Assembly (NCBI RefSeq): GCF_011759385.1
Contig: NZ_JAARLY010000004.1
Coordinates: forward strand, 186,001-250,000
Source: Oleiagrimonas sp. C23AA
GTDB lineage: Bacteria > Pseudomonadota > Gammaproteobacteria > Xanthomonadales > Rhodanobacteraceae
Direction of reading: 5' to 3'
Length of the DNA: 64,000 bases
The notes beneath the pieces were generated by a model, which saw only the letters and a list, made by a program, of their open reading frames with translations, was not told where the DNA came from and did no database searches. A program made the position numbers and the translations under genes. Shown here in pieces: positions 24,703 through 34,604 of the stretch; position 1 is the stretch's first letter, and every line of letters begins with the position of its first letter.

Positions 24703-27378
24703 ATGAAGCCCAAGCACCTGTGCGCGCTGCGCCGACTGGTTCCCGCCGCGTTCGTTCTGCCGCTGTTGGCAGCGGCATTTCCCGGACAGGCCGCGCCACC
24801 GACGGTGCAGACGCTGGATAGTGGATGGCAATTCCGCCTGGCACCGGGTGACAGCCATGCCAAGGCTCATCCCAAGGCGGCGCACTGGCATGCCGCCCAG
24901 GTGCCCGGCACCGCGCAGACCGACCTGATGGCCGCCCATCTCACCCCCGATCCGTACTACCGCGACAACGAAAAGACCATCCAGTGGGTCGGTCTTTCCA
25001 ACTGGGACTACCGCACCTCATTCGATGTCAGCGCGGCGATGCTGGCGCGCCAGCACGTGGCGCTGGTGTTCAAGGGCCTGGATACCTTTGCCGACGTCAT
25101 CGTCAACGGTCACAAGGTGATCACCGCCGACAACATGTTCCGGCACTGGCGCGCGCAGGTGAAACGCTACCTGCATGCCGGCCACAACACGCTTGAAGTA
25201 CATCTGTACTCACCGATTGAGCGCCTGCAGCCGTGGCTTGAAAAGCAGCCCTACGCGTTGCCGGGTGAGTTCGATTCGGCCTTCGGCGATGAGCCCAAGG
25301 GCAAGCAGACCGCCAATTACATTCGCAAGGCCAAATACGGCTATGGCTGGGACTGGGGTCCGCGCATCGTCACCATCGGCATCTGGAAAAAGGTGCAGCT
25401 GGAAGGCTTCGATGCGCTGCGGGTCAGCGATTTCCATATCGCGCAGACCAAGATCGAAAAGCGGGCCGCGCATCTGGATGCGCAGCTGCGCGTGCATGCC
25501 GACACCAGCACGCCGGTGACCATGCACCTGACCGTCATCGACCCCGAGGGTCACACGGTGGGTCACTACAGCCGGCAGGCCACGGTCGATCCGGGCAACA
25601 ACACCATCGACTTGCCGCTGCGCATCGCCCAGCCGCAGCTGTGGTATCCCAACGGTTATGGCAGGCCGTCGATGTATCGCTTCAAAGTCAGCCTGAGCGA
25701 TGCCGACGGCCGCCTTTACGACGGCAACAAGGCTACCGGCCTGCGCCATATCGAGCTGCGTCGCGCCAAGGACAAATGGGGACGCAGCTTCGAGTTCGTC
25801 ATCAACGGCATTCCGGTGTTCGCCAAGGGCGCCGACGTGATCCCGTTTGATTCCTTTCCGCCGCGTGCCACCCGTGCGCAGATGCATCACATCCTCGCCT
25901 CGGCCAAGCGTGCGCACATGAACATGCTGCGCATCTGGGGCGGCGGTTACTACCTGCCCGACAGCTTCTACCAGATGGCCGACCGCATGGGCCTGATGGT
26001 GTGGCAGGACTTCATGTTCGGCGGCGCGATTCCGCCATACAACCGCGCCTATCGCCAGAACACCCGCATCGAGGCGATGCAGCAGGTACGGCGTCTTCGT
26101 GACCATCCGTCCATCGTGCTGTGGTGTGGCAACAACGAGGTGCAGACCGGCTGGGAGTCGTGGCCGGACCGGGCCAAGTTCGCCGCCTCGATCAGCCCCA
26201 CCGAGCGTGACCGCATCGTCACCGGCATGGTCAACCTGTTCGGCAACACGCTGCGCACCGTGGTGACCAAACTCGAGCCGCAGGTGCCGTATTGGGCCTC
26301 CTCGCCGAGCACCGATTTCGACGGCCCGGCCAACGTGCTGAACGACGGTGACTACCACTACTGGAACGTGTGGTCGGGCAAGGCCAAGCCGTTCGAGCAG
26401 TACCTCAACATCACGCCGCGCTTCCAGTCCGAGTACGGCCTGCAGTCGTTCCCGGTGATGGCCACCATCAAGACCTTCACCAAGCCCGGTGACCGCCACG
26501 CCGAATCGCCGGTGATGCGTGACCATCAGAAGTACGACAAGGGCAACGGCAACAAGCGGCTGCTGCTGTATATCAAGCGCAACTTCGGCGTACCCAAGAA
26601 CTTCGCCAGCTTCGTATACCTGAGCGAGGTGATGCAGGCCGACGGTATCCAGTTGGCTGCCGAACACCTGCGCGCCTCGCGTCCGCACTCGATGGGCTCG
26701 CTGTACTGGCAGCTCAACGATGTGTGGCCGGGTGCCTCGTGGTCGTCGATCGACTATGACGGACGCTGGAAGGCGCTGCAGTTCCACGCCCAGCGCTTCT
26801 ACGCGCCGCAGATCATCGCCGCCCTGCGCAACAAGGGCGCCACCACGGTGTCGCTGGTATCCGACCTGCAAAAGGCGGTACCGGCGCACTGGCAGGTCCA
26901 GGTGATGGATTTCTCAGGCCATGTGAAGGCCACCCATGGTGGTGACCTCTCGCTGCCGCCGCTGGCCAGCACCCAGGTGGCCAGCTACAGCGATGGGCAG
27001 CTTTTGCAGGGTGCCGCCCCGGCCAGGACCATGGCCGTGGCCACACTCACCGAGGCTGGCAAGACCATCGCGCGCAACGTGGTGTATTTCGGCAAGGCGC
27101 GCACGCTGGATCTGCCGCTGCCGCACATCACCCATACCCTCAAGCGCGAAGGCGATCACTACCTGCTGACGCTTTCCAGTGACGTGCTGGCGCGCGCGGT
27201 GTGGGTCGCTTTTGGCGACCACGATGCCACGCTCTCGGACAACAGCATCACGCTGCTGCCGGGGCAGACCCGCACGCTCAGCCTCACCAGCAAGGCGAGC
27301 CTGTCCGCACTGCGCGGCGCGCTCACCATCGATGACCTGGCGCACGTGATGCACGGCGCGCCGGCCGCGGCGCACTGA
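24703..27378 (+). CDS. GH2 beta-mannosidase
   Basis: Exported exo-beta-mannosidase of 891 residues, which would cleave the Man-beta-1,4-GlcNAc core bond of N-glycans. A Sec signal ends near FPGQAA. The galactose-binding-like and Ig-like GH2 domains occupy about residues 30-350; the barrel has LRIWGGGYYLPDSFYQMAD, the acid/base Glu479 in LWCGNNEVQTGWE and the nucleophile Glu577 in RFQSEYGLQSFP. Further beta domains follow to the C-terminus. WCGNNE separates beta-mannosidases from beta-galactosidases in GH2. It is 40 bases upstream of the GH125 gene. Confidence 0.94.
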   Translation: MKPKHLCALRRLVPAAFVLPLLAAAFPGQAAPPTVQTLDSGWQFRLAPGDSHAKAHPKAAHWHAAQVPGTAQTDLMAAHLTPDPYYRDNEKTIQWVGLSNWDYRTSFDVSAAMLARQHVALVFKGLDTFADVIVNGHKVITADNMFRHWRAQVKRYLHAGHNTLEVHLYSPIERLQPWLEKQPYALPGEFDSAFGDEPKGKQTANYIRKAKYGYGWDWGPRIVTIGIWKKVQLEGFDALRVSDFHIAQTKIEKRAAHLDAQLRVHADTSTPVTMHLTVIDPEGHTVGHYSRQATVDPGNNTIDLPLRIAQPQLWYPNGYGRPSMYRFKVSLSDADGRLYDGNKATGLRHIELRRAKDKWGRSFEFVINGIPVFAKGADVIPFDSFPPRATRAQMHHILASAKRAHMNMLRIWGGGYYLPDSFYQMADRMGLMVWQDFMFGGAIPPYNRAYRQNTRIEAMQQVRRLRDHPSIVLWCGNNEVQTGWESWPDRAKFAASISPTERDRIVTGMVNLFGNTLRTVVTKLEPQVPYWASSPSTDFDGPANVLNDGDYHYWNVWSGKAKPFEQYLNITPRFQSEYGLQSFPVMATIKTFTKPGDRHAESPVMRDHQKYDKGNGNKRLLLYIKRNFGVPKNFASFVYLSEVMQADGIQLAAEHLRASRPHSMGSLYWQLNDVWPGASWSSIDYDGRWKALQFHAQRFYAPQIIAALRNKGATTVSLVSDLQKAVPAHWQVQVMDFSGHVKATHGGDLSLPPLASTQVASYSDGQLLQGAAPARTMAVATLTEAGKTIARNVVYFGKARTLDLPLPHITHTLKREGDHYLLTLSSDVLARAVWVAFGDHDATLSDNSITLLPGQTRTLSLTSKASLSALRGALTIDDLAHVMHGAPAAAH

Positions 27379-27418
27379 TGCGCGCCACCTCACTCTTTTC
27401 CAAGCGCAGGGCCTGGTT

Positions 27419-28903
27419 ATGACCTCACGACGCGACCTTCTCAAATTCATCGGCTCGGCGGCGGTGACCGGTGCCGTACTCGGTACGCCGCGCCTGACGC
27501 GTGCGGCGCAGACGGCCAAGCCGATGAACGATTCGCCCAACGCGCCCAAGGGCGGCGATCCCACCGCCTCGGGGCATCGCCCGCCGCCGTCGCAGCGCAA
27601 GTTCACCAGCCCCGCCGTGGAGGCCGAGATTCACCGCGTCAAGGCCGACATCACCGATCCCAAGCTGGCGCGCCTGTTCGAGAACTGCTACCCGAACACG
27701 CTCGACACCACGGTCGAAATCGGCACCCTGGGCGGCAAGGCCGATACCTTTGTCATCACCGGCGACATCGACGCCATGTGGCTGCGCGATTCCTCCGCGC
27801 AGGTCAATCCGTACCTGCCGCTGGCCAAGCGCGATGCCAAGCTGCGTCGCCTGTTCCACGGCCTGATCAATCGCCAGGCGCGCTGCATCCATATCGATGC
27901 CTACGCCAATGCCTTCATGCCCGATCCGCACGCGCGGCCGCTGACCTGGGCACGCCACGACGACACCGACATGAAGCCTGGCGTTGGCGAGCGCAAATGG
28001 GAAATCGACTCGCTGTGCTATCCGGTGCGTCTGGCCTACGGCTACTGGAAAGCCACCGGCGACACCACGCCATTCGATGCCGACTGGCGCGCTGCCATGC
28101 ACACGCTGCTGGACACCTTCCGCACCCAGCAGCGCCTGCATGATCGCAGTCCGTATCACTTCCAGCGCAGCTCGCCGAACCCCACCGATACGCAGTTCTT
28201 GAGTGGCTACGGCAACCCGACGCGCCCGAACGGCATGATCCATTCCATGTTCCGGCCCTCGGACGATGCCTGCGTCTATCCTCTGTTCGTGCCGGCCAAC
28301 CTGTTTGCCGCCTCGATCCTGGACAAGCTGGCCGAGATGAGCCAGGCCATCCATCACGATGGTGCGTTCGCCGACGATTGCCGCCAGCTCGCCCACGAAG
28401 TGCGCCAGGCCGTGCACAAGCACGCCCGCCTGCGCGACGAGCATGGCCGTGAATACTGGGCCTATGAGATCGACGGCTACGGCAACACCTTGTTCATGGA
28501 CGATGCCAACGCGCCAGGCCTATCCAGCCTGGCTTATCTGGGCGCCTGCAAGCTGGACGATCCGCTGTACCAGGCCAGCCGCAGCCGCGCCTGGAGCGAG
28601 GCCAACCCGTACTTCTTCAAGGGCAGCGCGGCCGAGGGCATCGGTGGACCGCATGAAGGCCTGCGCATGATCTGGCCGATGTCGATCATGATGCGCGCGC
28701 TGACCAGCACCAACGCGCAGGAAATCGGCCAGTGCCTGACCTGGCTCAAGAGTACGGATGCAGGCACCGGCTTCATGCATGAGGCCTTCGATCAGGACAA
28801 TCCGGCCAAGTTCACGCGTTCCTGGTTCGCCTGGGCCAACACCTTGTTCGGCGAGCTGATCCTGCGCGTACACGCCGAGCACCCGGCGCTGCTGCGCAGC
28901 TGA
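27419..28903 (+). CDS. GH125 exo-alpha-1,6-mannosidase, Tat-exported
   Basis: Enzyme of 494 residues that removes terminal alpha-1,6-linked mannose. The N-terminus SRRDLLKFIGSAAVTGAVLG is a twin-arginine signal. The (alpha/alpha)6 catalytic domain has GDIDAMWLRDSSAQVNPYLP, EIDSLCYPVRLAYGYWKATGD, FRPSDDACVYPLFVPANLFA and SAAEGIGGPHEGL, all hallmarks of GH125 (formerly the Mug157/DUF1237 family). It lies between GH2 and GH92 with gaps of about 40 bases, so the three are co-transcribed and would act in turn on oligomannose chains. Confidence 0.95.
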   Translation: MTSRRDLLKFIGSAAVTGAVLGTPRLTRAAQTAKPMNDSPNAPKGGDPTASGHRPPPSQRKFTSPAVEAEIHRVKADITDPKLARLFENCYPNTLDTTVEIGTLGGKADTFVITGDIDAMWLRDSSAQVNPYLPLAKRDAKLRRLFHGLINRQARCIHIDAYANAFMPDPHARPLTWARHDDTDMKPGVGERKWEIDSLCYPVRLAYGYWKATGDTTPFDADWRAAMHTLLDTFRTQQRLHDRSPYHFQRSSPNPTDTQFLSGYGNPTRPNGMIHSMFRPSDDACVYPLFVPANLFAASILDKLAEMSQAIHHDGAFADDCRQLAHEVRQAVHKHARLRDEHGREYWAYEIDGYGNTLFMDDANAPGLSSLAYLGACKLDDPLYQASRSRAWSEANPYFFKGSAAEGIGGPHEGLRMIWPMSIMMRALTSTNAQEIGQCLTWLKSTDAGTGFMHEAFDQDNPAKFTRSWFAWANTLFGELILRVHAEHPALLRS

Positions 28904-28940
28904 GGTCCGTCCCGATAACGCATCTGTAGGAATCTGCTCC

Positions 28941-31319
28941 ATGCTGACCCGTCGTCGCTTTCTGCAAGGCGCCATCGCCTTCGCCCTGACCGGTGCCGCC
29001 GCCGGTACCCTGCGCAACGCGCGCGCCCTGCCGTTGCCGGCAGGCAAGCGCCCCACCGGCTACAGCGGTGCGTCGGGCGCGGGCCTGGCACCAGCGCCGG
29101 GGTCGCGATGCGTGGACCAGGTCGATGTGTTCATCGGCACCGGCGGCCATGGCCACACCTATCCGGGCGCGACCACGCCCTGGGGCATGGTGCAGCTCAG
29201 CCCAGACACCTACAACGCGGTGTGGGATTCGTGCTCCGGTTATCACGAATCCAACGGCTCGATCATGGGCTTCTCGCATACGCACCTGTCCGGCACCGGC
29301 ATCGGCGACATGCTCGATCTGCTGCTGATGCCGGCCACCGGCCCGGTGAAGATCAAGCACGGCAGTCTGGCCGACCCGGACACCGGCTACCTTTCGCGCT
29401 ATGACCACGCCGACGAGTGGGCCGCGCCCGGTTACTACAGCGTGCTGCTCAAGGACTACGGCGTGCGCGCCGAACTGACCGCCACGCAGCGCGCCGGCAT
29501 GCACCGCTACACCTTCCCGGCCGGGCACGAGGGGCATCTGGTGGTGGACTGGTTCCACGGCATGCAGGACAAGCCGGGCGTGCCCACGCGCGTGACCGAT
29601 GCCGAGCTCAGCGTGGTCGACGATCACACCCTGGTCGGCGGGCGGCGCGTGCACGAGTGGGCCAATGGCCGCTACATCTACTTCGCCATGAAGACCTCGC
29701 GTCCGTTCTCGCGTGCGCAGATCTACAAGGACGACATCGCACTGGGCACCTCGGTGCGCAAGGCTTCGGGAAAGAACCTCAAAAGCGTGCTGTTCTATCC
29801 GGATGCCCACGACGCGCCGCTGCTGGTGAAGGTGGGCATCTCCTCGGTCAGCGCCGAGAACGCGCTGGCCAATCTTGAGCACGACATGCCGCATTTCGAT
29901 TTCGACGCCGCGCAGAGCGCGGCCTCGGCGGCCTGGGAGAAGGAACTGGGCCGCGTACGTGTTAATACCTCGTCCGCCCGCGACAAGCGCATTTTCTACT
30001 CCGCGCTGTACCACAGCATGCTGGCGCCGACGTTGTACTCGGATGTGGACGGGCGCTACCGCGGCATGGATCTCAAGGTGCACCAGCTGCCGCAGGGCCA
30101 GCACAACTACAGCACCTACTCGCTGTGGGACACCTATCGCGCGCTGCACCCGATGCTGACGCTGCTGCAACCTGAGCGCGTGCCCGATATCGTCAATGGC
30201 CTGGCGCGCATGGCCACCGAAAGCGCGGATGGCCCGCCGGTATGGCCGCTGCAGGGCGTGGAAACCGGCTGCATGATCGGCTATCACTCGGCCTCGGTAC
30301 TGGCCGAGGCGCAGGCCAAGGGCTTTGAAGGCATCGATTTTGCCCGCGCCTGGCCGGTGTTCCGAAAGCGCGCCTTTGTCGATGATTACCGCGGCCTGCC
30401 GTACTACCGCAAGCTCGGTTTCATCCCGGCCGACAAGGAACCCGAGTCGGTCAGCAAGGTGCTCGAATACGCCTACGACGACTGGGCCGTGGCGCACCTG
30501 GCCAAGGGCCAGGGTCAGACCGGCGACTACCAGCGGCTGATCGCCCGCTCGCGTCACTACAAGAACCAGTTCAACGCCGACAGCCAGTTCATGCAGCCGA
30601 AGCTGGCCAACGGCCAGTGGGCCACGCCGTTCGATCCGCGTGGCATCGGGCATTCGAAGAAGTGGCGCGATTTCACTGAATCCAATGCCTGGCAGGCAAC
30701 CTTCCTCAACCAGCACGACGTGCACCACTACATGGGCATGTTCGGCGGTCGCGAGGCCTTCGCGCGCAAGCTCGACGGCCTCTTCAACGCCAGCTCCAAG
30801 CTGCCGCCCGATGCGCCGCCGGACATTGCCGGCCTGGTCGGCCAGTACGCACATGGCAACGAGCCCAGCCATCACATCGCCTACCTGTATGCCTACGCCG
30901 GGCAGCACTACAAGACCCAGTCGCGCGTGCGCATGCTGCTGGACAGCATGTATCACGCCAAGAAGGATGGCCTGGCCGGCAATGACGACTGTGGCCAGAT
31001 CAGCGCCTGGTACGTGTTGAGCGCGCTGGGCTTCTATCCGGTCGATCCGGTCAGTGCCAACTACGTCATCGGCAGCCCATTGTTCGACAGCGCCGAGGTC
31101 GATGTCGGACGCGGCAAGACGCTGCGCATCAGCGCGCACGGCAACGGGCCGGATCGCCCGTACATCCAGTCGGTGAAGTGGAACGGCAAGGCGTACAGCC
31201 GCACCTGGCTGCGTCACGCCGATCTGGCCGCGGGTGGCCACCTGGAATTTGTGATGGGGCCGCGGCCGAACAAGCACTACGGTGCCAGGGAAGCTGATAC
31301 GCCGCCGTCCTACGTGTAA
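28941..31319 (+). CDS. GH92 alpha-mannosidase, Tat-exported
   Basis: Calcium-dependent exo-alpha-mannosidase of 792 residues, usually alpha-1,2 (also 1,3/1,4/1,6) specific. The signal TRRRFLQGAIAFALTGAAAG is of the twin-arginine type. Family features: GGHGHTYPGATTPWGMVQLSP, GFSHTHLSGTGIGDMLD, YSLWDTYRALHPMLTLLQP in the (alpha/alpha)6 domain, and the C-terminal NDDCGQISAWYVLSALGFYPVDP block. The first third is the beta-sandwich domain. Fourth enzyme-locus gene of this operon, 37 bases after GH125. Confidence 0.96.
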   Translation: MLTRRRFLQGAIAFALTGAAAGTLRNARALPLPAGKRPTGYSGASGAGLAPAPGSRCVDQVDVFIGTGGHGHTYPGATTPWGMVQLSPDTYNAVWDSCSGYHESNGSIMGFSHTHLSGTGIGDMLDLLLMPATGPVKIKHGSLADPDTGYLSRYDHADEWAAPGYYSVLLKDYGVRAELTATQRAGMHRYTFPAGHEGHLVVDWFHGMQDKPGVPTRVTDAELSVVDDHTLVGGRRVHEWANGRYIYFAMKTSRPFSRAQIYKDDIALGTSVRKASGKNLKSVLFYPDAHDAPLLVKVGISSVSAENALANLEHDMPHFDFDAAQSAASAAWEKELGRVRVNTSSARDKRIFYSALYHSMLAPTLYSDVDGRYRGMDLKVHQLPQGQHNYSTYSLWDTYRALHPMLTLLQPERVPDIVNGLARMATESADGPPVWPLQGVETGCMIGYHSASVLAEAQAKGFEGIDFARAWPVFRKRAFVDDYRGLPYYRKLGFIPADKEPESVSKVLEYAYDDWAVAHLAKGQGQTGDYQRLIARSRHYKNQFNADSQFMQPKLANGQWATPFDPRGIGHSKKWRDFTESNAWQATFLNQHDVHHYMGMFGGREAFARKLDGLFNASSKLPPDAPPDIAGLVGQYAHGNEPSHHIAYLYAYAGQHYKTQSRVRMLLDSMYHAKKDGLAGNDDCGQISAWYVLSALGFYPVDPVSANYVIGSPLFDSAEVDVGRGKTLRISAHGNGPDRPYIQSVKWNGKAYSRTWLRHADLAAGGHLEFVMGPRPNKHYGAREADTPPSYV

Positions 31320-31386
31320 CGCGCAAGGCGTTTTGAACGGTCGGCATCGGTGGTGTGCCGCCGTCTTTGGCAGGAATGTTGGATAG

Positions 31387-33798
31387 ATGATGGCGATGAT
31401 TCGTACGCGGCGGGTGCTGGCCCGGTTGGTGGCGGCCATGATTTTGTTCGCGGGTACTTCGCTGGCGGCGGCTGGTGCCACCGATAACGCCGCGCCTGCA
31501 CACGGCGTGACGCTGTCCTGCGGCGGGCAACAGCTGCACGTGAGCGTGGTCGCGCCGGGCGTGCTGCGTGTTGAGCGCAGCTTCGCAGGCACCGTGCCTG
31601 TGCATCATTCGTGGGCAGTGATGCCCCGCGCGGTGCAACATCCGCCGGCCATCACGCACGTTGCCACGGCCAATGCCGTGGGCTTTGACACCGCGCGCCT
31701 GCAGGTGCGCATCGATCGCCGTACCTTGGCGTTGACGGTGACCGATGCCGCCGGTCACCTGATCAGCGCCGATGCGCCCGGCTGGCCGGTCTCGCATCAC
31801 GGCCATGCTTTCGAGGTCTATCAGACGCTGCCGGCGGGCGCGCACATCTTCGGCCTGGGCGACAAGACCGGCCCGCTCGATCACCGTGGCCGCGCCTTCA
31901 CGCTGTGGAATACCGACGCCTATCACTGGCAGGCCTCGACCGACCCGCTGTACAAGTCGATTCCGTTCTTCATCCAGGTGAGTGGTGACCGCGCGCATGG
32001 CGTGTTTCTGGACGACACCTATCGCAGCCATTTCGATTTCGGCCAGCGCACGCGCAACGTGTTGTCGTTCGGTGCCGAAGGTGGCCCCATCGACTATTAC
32101 CTGATCGCCGGCCCGACGCCGGCCCAGGTGCTTACGCGTTACACCGCGCTGACCGGCCGGCCGCCGATGATGCCGCGCTGGGTGCTGGGTTATCAGCAAT
32201 CGCGCTGGAGCTACGGCACCCAGGCCGAAGTGATGCGTGTGGCCAAGCGCCTGCGCGCCGATCACATTCCGGCCGACACGCTGTTCCTGGATATCGACTA
32301 CCAGAACAAGGACCGCACCTTCACCATCGACAAGCAGGCGTTTCCGCACTTTGCGCAGATGATCGCGCAGCTGCACCGCATGCAGTTCCACGTGGTGGCC
32401 ATCACCGACCTTGCCATACCGGATGCCAAACCCGGCCAGTACGCGGTACGCGACTCGGGCCTCAAGCACGATGTCTTCGTCAAGCGCGCCGATGGCAGCC
32501 ACTACCTGGGCGATGTCTGGGGCGGGCCGTCGTTTTTTCCTGATTTCACCAACCAGGCGGCGGCGCGCTGGTGGGGCCGGCAGTACGCGCACTTCTATCA
32601 GGATCTGGACATCGACGGCTTCTGGAACGACATGAACGAGCCGTCGATCTTCAACGTCGCCAGCAAGACCATGCCGCTGGATAACCGTGATCGTATCGTG
32701 CAGCCGGGCTGGGCCGAGCGCACCACCACCCAGCGCGAAATACACAACGTATTTGGCATGCTCAATTCGCGCGCCACCTATCGCGGCTTGCTGAAACTCA
32801 AGCCAGACCTGCGCCCCTACGTGCTGACGCGTGACAGCTACGCTGGCGGGCAACGTTATGCGGCCACCTGGACCGGCGACAACTCGGCGACCTGGGATCA
32901 CATGCGCATCAGCACGCCGCAGCTGATGAACCTGGGGTTGTCCGGATTCGCCTTTGCCGGCGATGACATCGGCGGTTATGCCGGCAGCCCGCCGGCGGAC
33001 TTGCTGACGCGCTGGATCGAGCTGGGTGCATTCAACCCGATCATGCGTGACCACACCGAGAAGTACACCCGCCCGCAGGAGCCGTGGGTAGACGGCGCGC
33101 GGCAGGAGGCCATCCGCCGCCACTACATCCAGGCGCGCTACCGCTTGCTGCCGTATCTGTACACGCTGGCCGAACAGGCCCATCGCACGGGCCTGCCGAT
33201 GATGCGCCCGCTGTTCCTGAACTTCCCGAACGCGGCGAATCTCAATGTCGCCAACGACAGTGAGTTCATGCTCGGCGGCGATCTGCTGGTGGCGCCGGCG
33301 CCGTTCCCCGAACAAATGGACGGCTATACGGTAAGTTTCCCGAAGGGCTCATCCTGGTATGACTACTGGAGCGGCAAGCGCGTCATGCTCGACGCCCACG
33401 GCCAGCTCACGTTGCCACATCCGGCACTGGATACGCTGCCGGTGTTCGTGCGCGCCGGCGCCATTGTTCCGCGCCAGCCCCTGGTGCAAAGCACCGCGCA
33501 GACCCCGCAGGGCGCACTGGAGCTGGATGTGTACCCTGGGGCCGACTGTCACGGCGAGATCTACACCGATGATGGCAAGAGCTTTGCCTTCCGCCACGGT
33601 CACTTCTACCGCCGACAGTTTCGCTGCAAGATGCTGGCCGATGGTCGCGTGCAGGTCAGTTTTGCCGCGCCGAAGGGTGACTTCAAACCGTGGTGGCATC
33701 GCGTGGACATCAGCGTGTTCGGCGCGGCGCACGGTCCGCGTCACCTCGAGCTGGCGCGACCGGCTGGCGCCAGGACGGTGACCGTACCGGCACGGTAA
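31387..33798 (+). CDS. GH31 alpha-glucosidase
   Basis: Exported alpha-glucosidase of 803 residues. After a signal segment (FAGTSLAAAG) comes the N-terminal beta-sandwich, then the barrel with FLDIDYQNKDRTFTID, the nucleophile Asp415 in GFWNDMNEPSIF and the acid Asp498 in WTGDNSATWDHM, followed by the AGDDIGGYAGSPP block. Among mannosidases its likely job is removal of the glucose cap of immature N-glycans, like eukaryotic glucosidase II, which is inference. Its stop is only three bases from the convergent methyltransferase stop. Confidence 0.93.
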   Translation: MMAMIRTRRVLARLVAAMILFAGTSLAAAGATDNAAPAHGVTLSCGGQQLHVSVVAPGVLRVERSFAGTVPVHHSWAVMPRAVQHPPAITHVATANAVGFDTARLQVRIDRRTLALTVTDAAGHLISADAPGWPVSHHGHAFEVYQTLPAGAHIFGLGDKTGPLDHRGRAFTLWNTDAYHWQASTDPLYKSIPFFIQVSGDRAHGVFLDDTYRSHFDFGQRTRNVLSFGAEGGPIDYYLIAGPTPAQVLTRYTALTGRPPMMPRWVLGYQQSRWSYGTQAEVMRVAKRLRADHIPADTLFLDIDYQNKDRTFTIDKQAFPHFAQMIAQLHRMQFHVVAITDLAIPDAKPGQYAVRDSGLKHDVFVKRADGSHYLGDVWGGPSFFPDFTNQAAARWWGRQYAHFYQDLDIDGFWNDMNEPSIFNVASKTMPLDNRDRIVQPGWAERTTTQREIHNVFGMLNSRATYRGLLKLKPDLRPYVLTRDSYAGGQRYAATWTGDNSATWDHMRISTPQLMNLGLSGFAFAGDDIGGYAGSPPADLLTRWIELGAFNPIMRDHTEKYTRPQEPWVDGARQEAIRRHYIQARYRLLPYLYTLAEQAHRTGLPMMRPLFLNFPNAANLNVANDSEFMLGGDLLVAPAPFPEQMDGYTVSFPKGSSWYDYWSGKRVMLDAHGQLTLPHPALDTLPVFVRAGAIVPRQPLVQSTAQTPQGALELDVYPGADCHGEIYTDDGKSFAFRHGHFYRRQFRCKMLADGRVQVSFAAPKGDFKPWWHRVDISVFGAAHGPRHLELARPAGARTVTVPAR

Positions 33799-33801
33799 CG
33801 A

Positions 33802-34566
33802 TCAGCCCGGCGCGAGCGCCAGCAGCGTCATGGTGTCGAGCTGGAAGTTGCCATCCTCGTCCATGGCGAAGTGGCGACGGACGCTGTCATCCATGCGCGA
33901 TTGCAGTTCGCCAATCGCGGCGGTGGCGGCCTGTGTTGTGCGCATACGCTCGATCCAGCTGGCGAAGTCGATCGACAGCTTGCGCGTGACCAGCTCGCCG
34001 GGCAGCAAGCCGGCTTGGGTTGCGAAGGCGCTCCACTCGGCGACGCTGTAATCGCGCACATGCGAGGGATCGCGCAGCATCTCGATGCATTGCAGAAAGC
34101 TGTCCAGCAGCGGCGCGCCGGGTGAGATCACATCCATCAGCACGGCCACGCCGCCGCCCTTGAGCACCCGGCGCATCTCGCGCAGTGCCTGCGGCACGTC
34201 CTGCCAGTGATGGGCGCTGAAACGGGTGCAGACCAGGTCGAAGCTGGCATCGGCAAACGGCAGCGCCTCGGCCGGCGCGTGCTGGGTCTGCAGGTTGGCC
34301 AGGCCGCGGCGTTTGGCTTCGGCTGACACCGCCTGCAGCATGTCGGCCGAGACATCACAGGCCACCACCTCGCCCGCATGCGCAGCGGCGGCAAAGGCGG
34401 CGTGGCCACCACCACAGCCCACATCGAGCACGCGCGGCGTGGGCAGCCCGCCGACGATGGCCGCCAGTTGTTGCAGATCGGCGCCGGAGGCGTGCACGGC
34501 GCTTTGCACGTACGCCTGGGCGCGCGGACCAAATTGCTGCTCAGCAAGGCGTGTGGGACCGGACAT
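33802..34566 (-). CDS. Class I SAM-dependent methyltransferase
   Basis: Cytoplasmic methyltransferase of about 254 residues with the SAM motif VLDVGCGGGHAAFAAA, acidic motif VACDVSADML, the post-motif segment ALPFADASFDLVCTRFSAHHW and LREMRRVLKGGGVAVLMDV, as in the UbiE/Methyltransf_11 group. The C-terminal third is helical and not diagnostic. The ATG at 34566 (MSGPTRLAEQQFG) is preferred; another ATG at 34590 is possible. It begins 14-38 bases after the phospholipase C gene ends, so they are probably co-transcribed. Substrate unknown; its neighbours would allow a lipid head-group but do not prove it. Confidence 0.8.
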   Translation of the reverse strand: MSGPTRLAEQQFGPRAQAYVQSAVHASGADLQQLAAIVGGLPTPRVLDVGCGGGHAAFAAAAHAGEVVACDVSADMLQAVSAEAKRRGLANLQTQHAPAEALPFADASFDLVCTRFSAHHWQDVPQALREMRRVLKGGGVAVLMDVISPGAPLLDSFLQCIEMLRDPSHVRDYSVAEWSAFATQAGLLPGELVTRKLSIDFASWIERMRTTQAATAAIGELQSRMDDSVRRHFAMDEDGNFQLDTMTLLALAPG

Positions 34567-34604
34567 GGTCGCTACCTGCGTTTCATGCATGTGACCGGGC
34601 CAGC

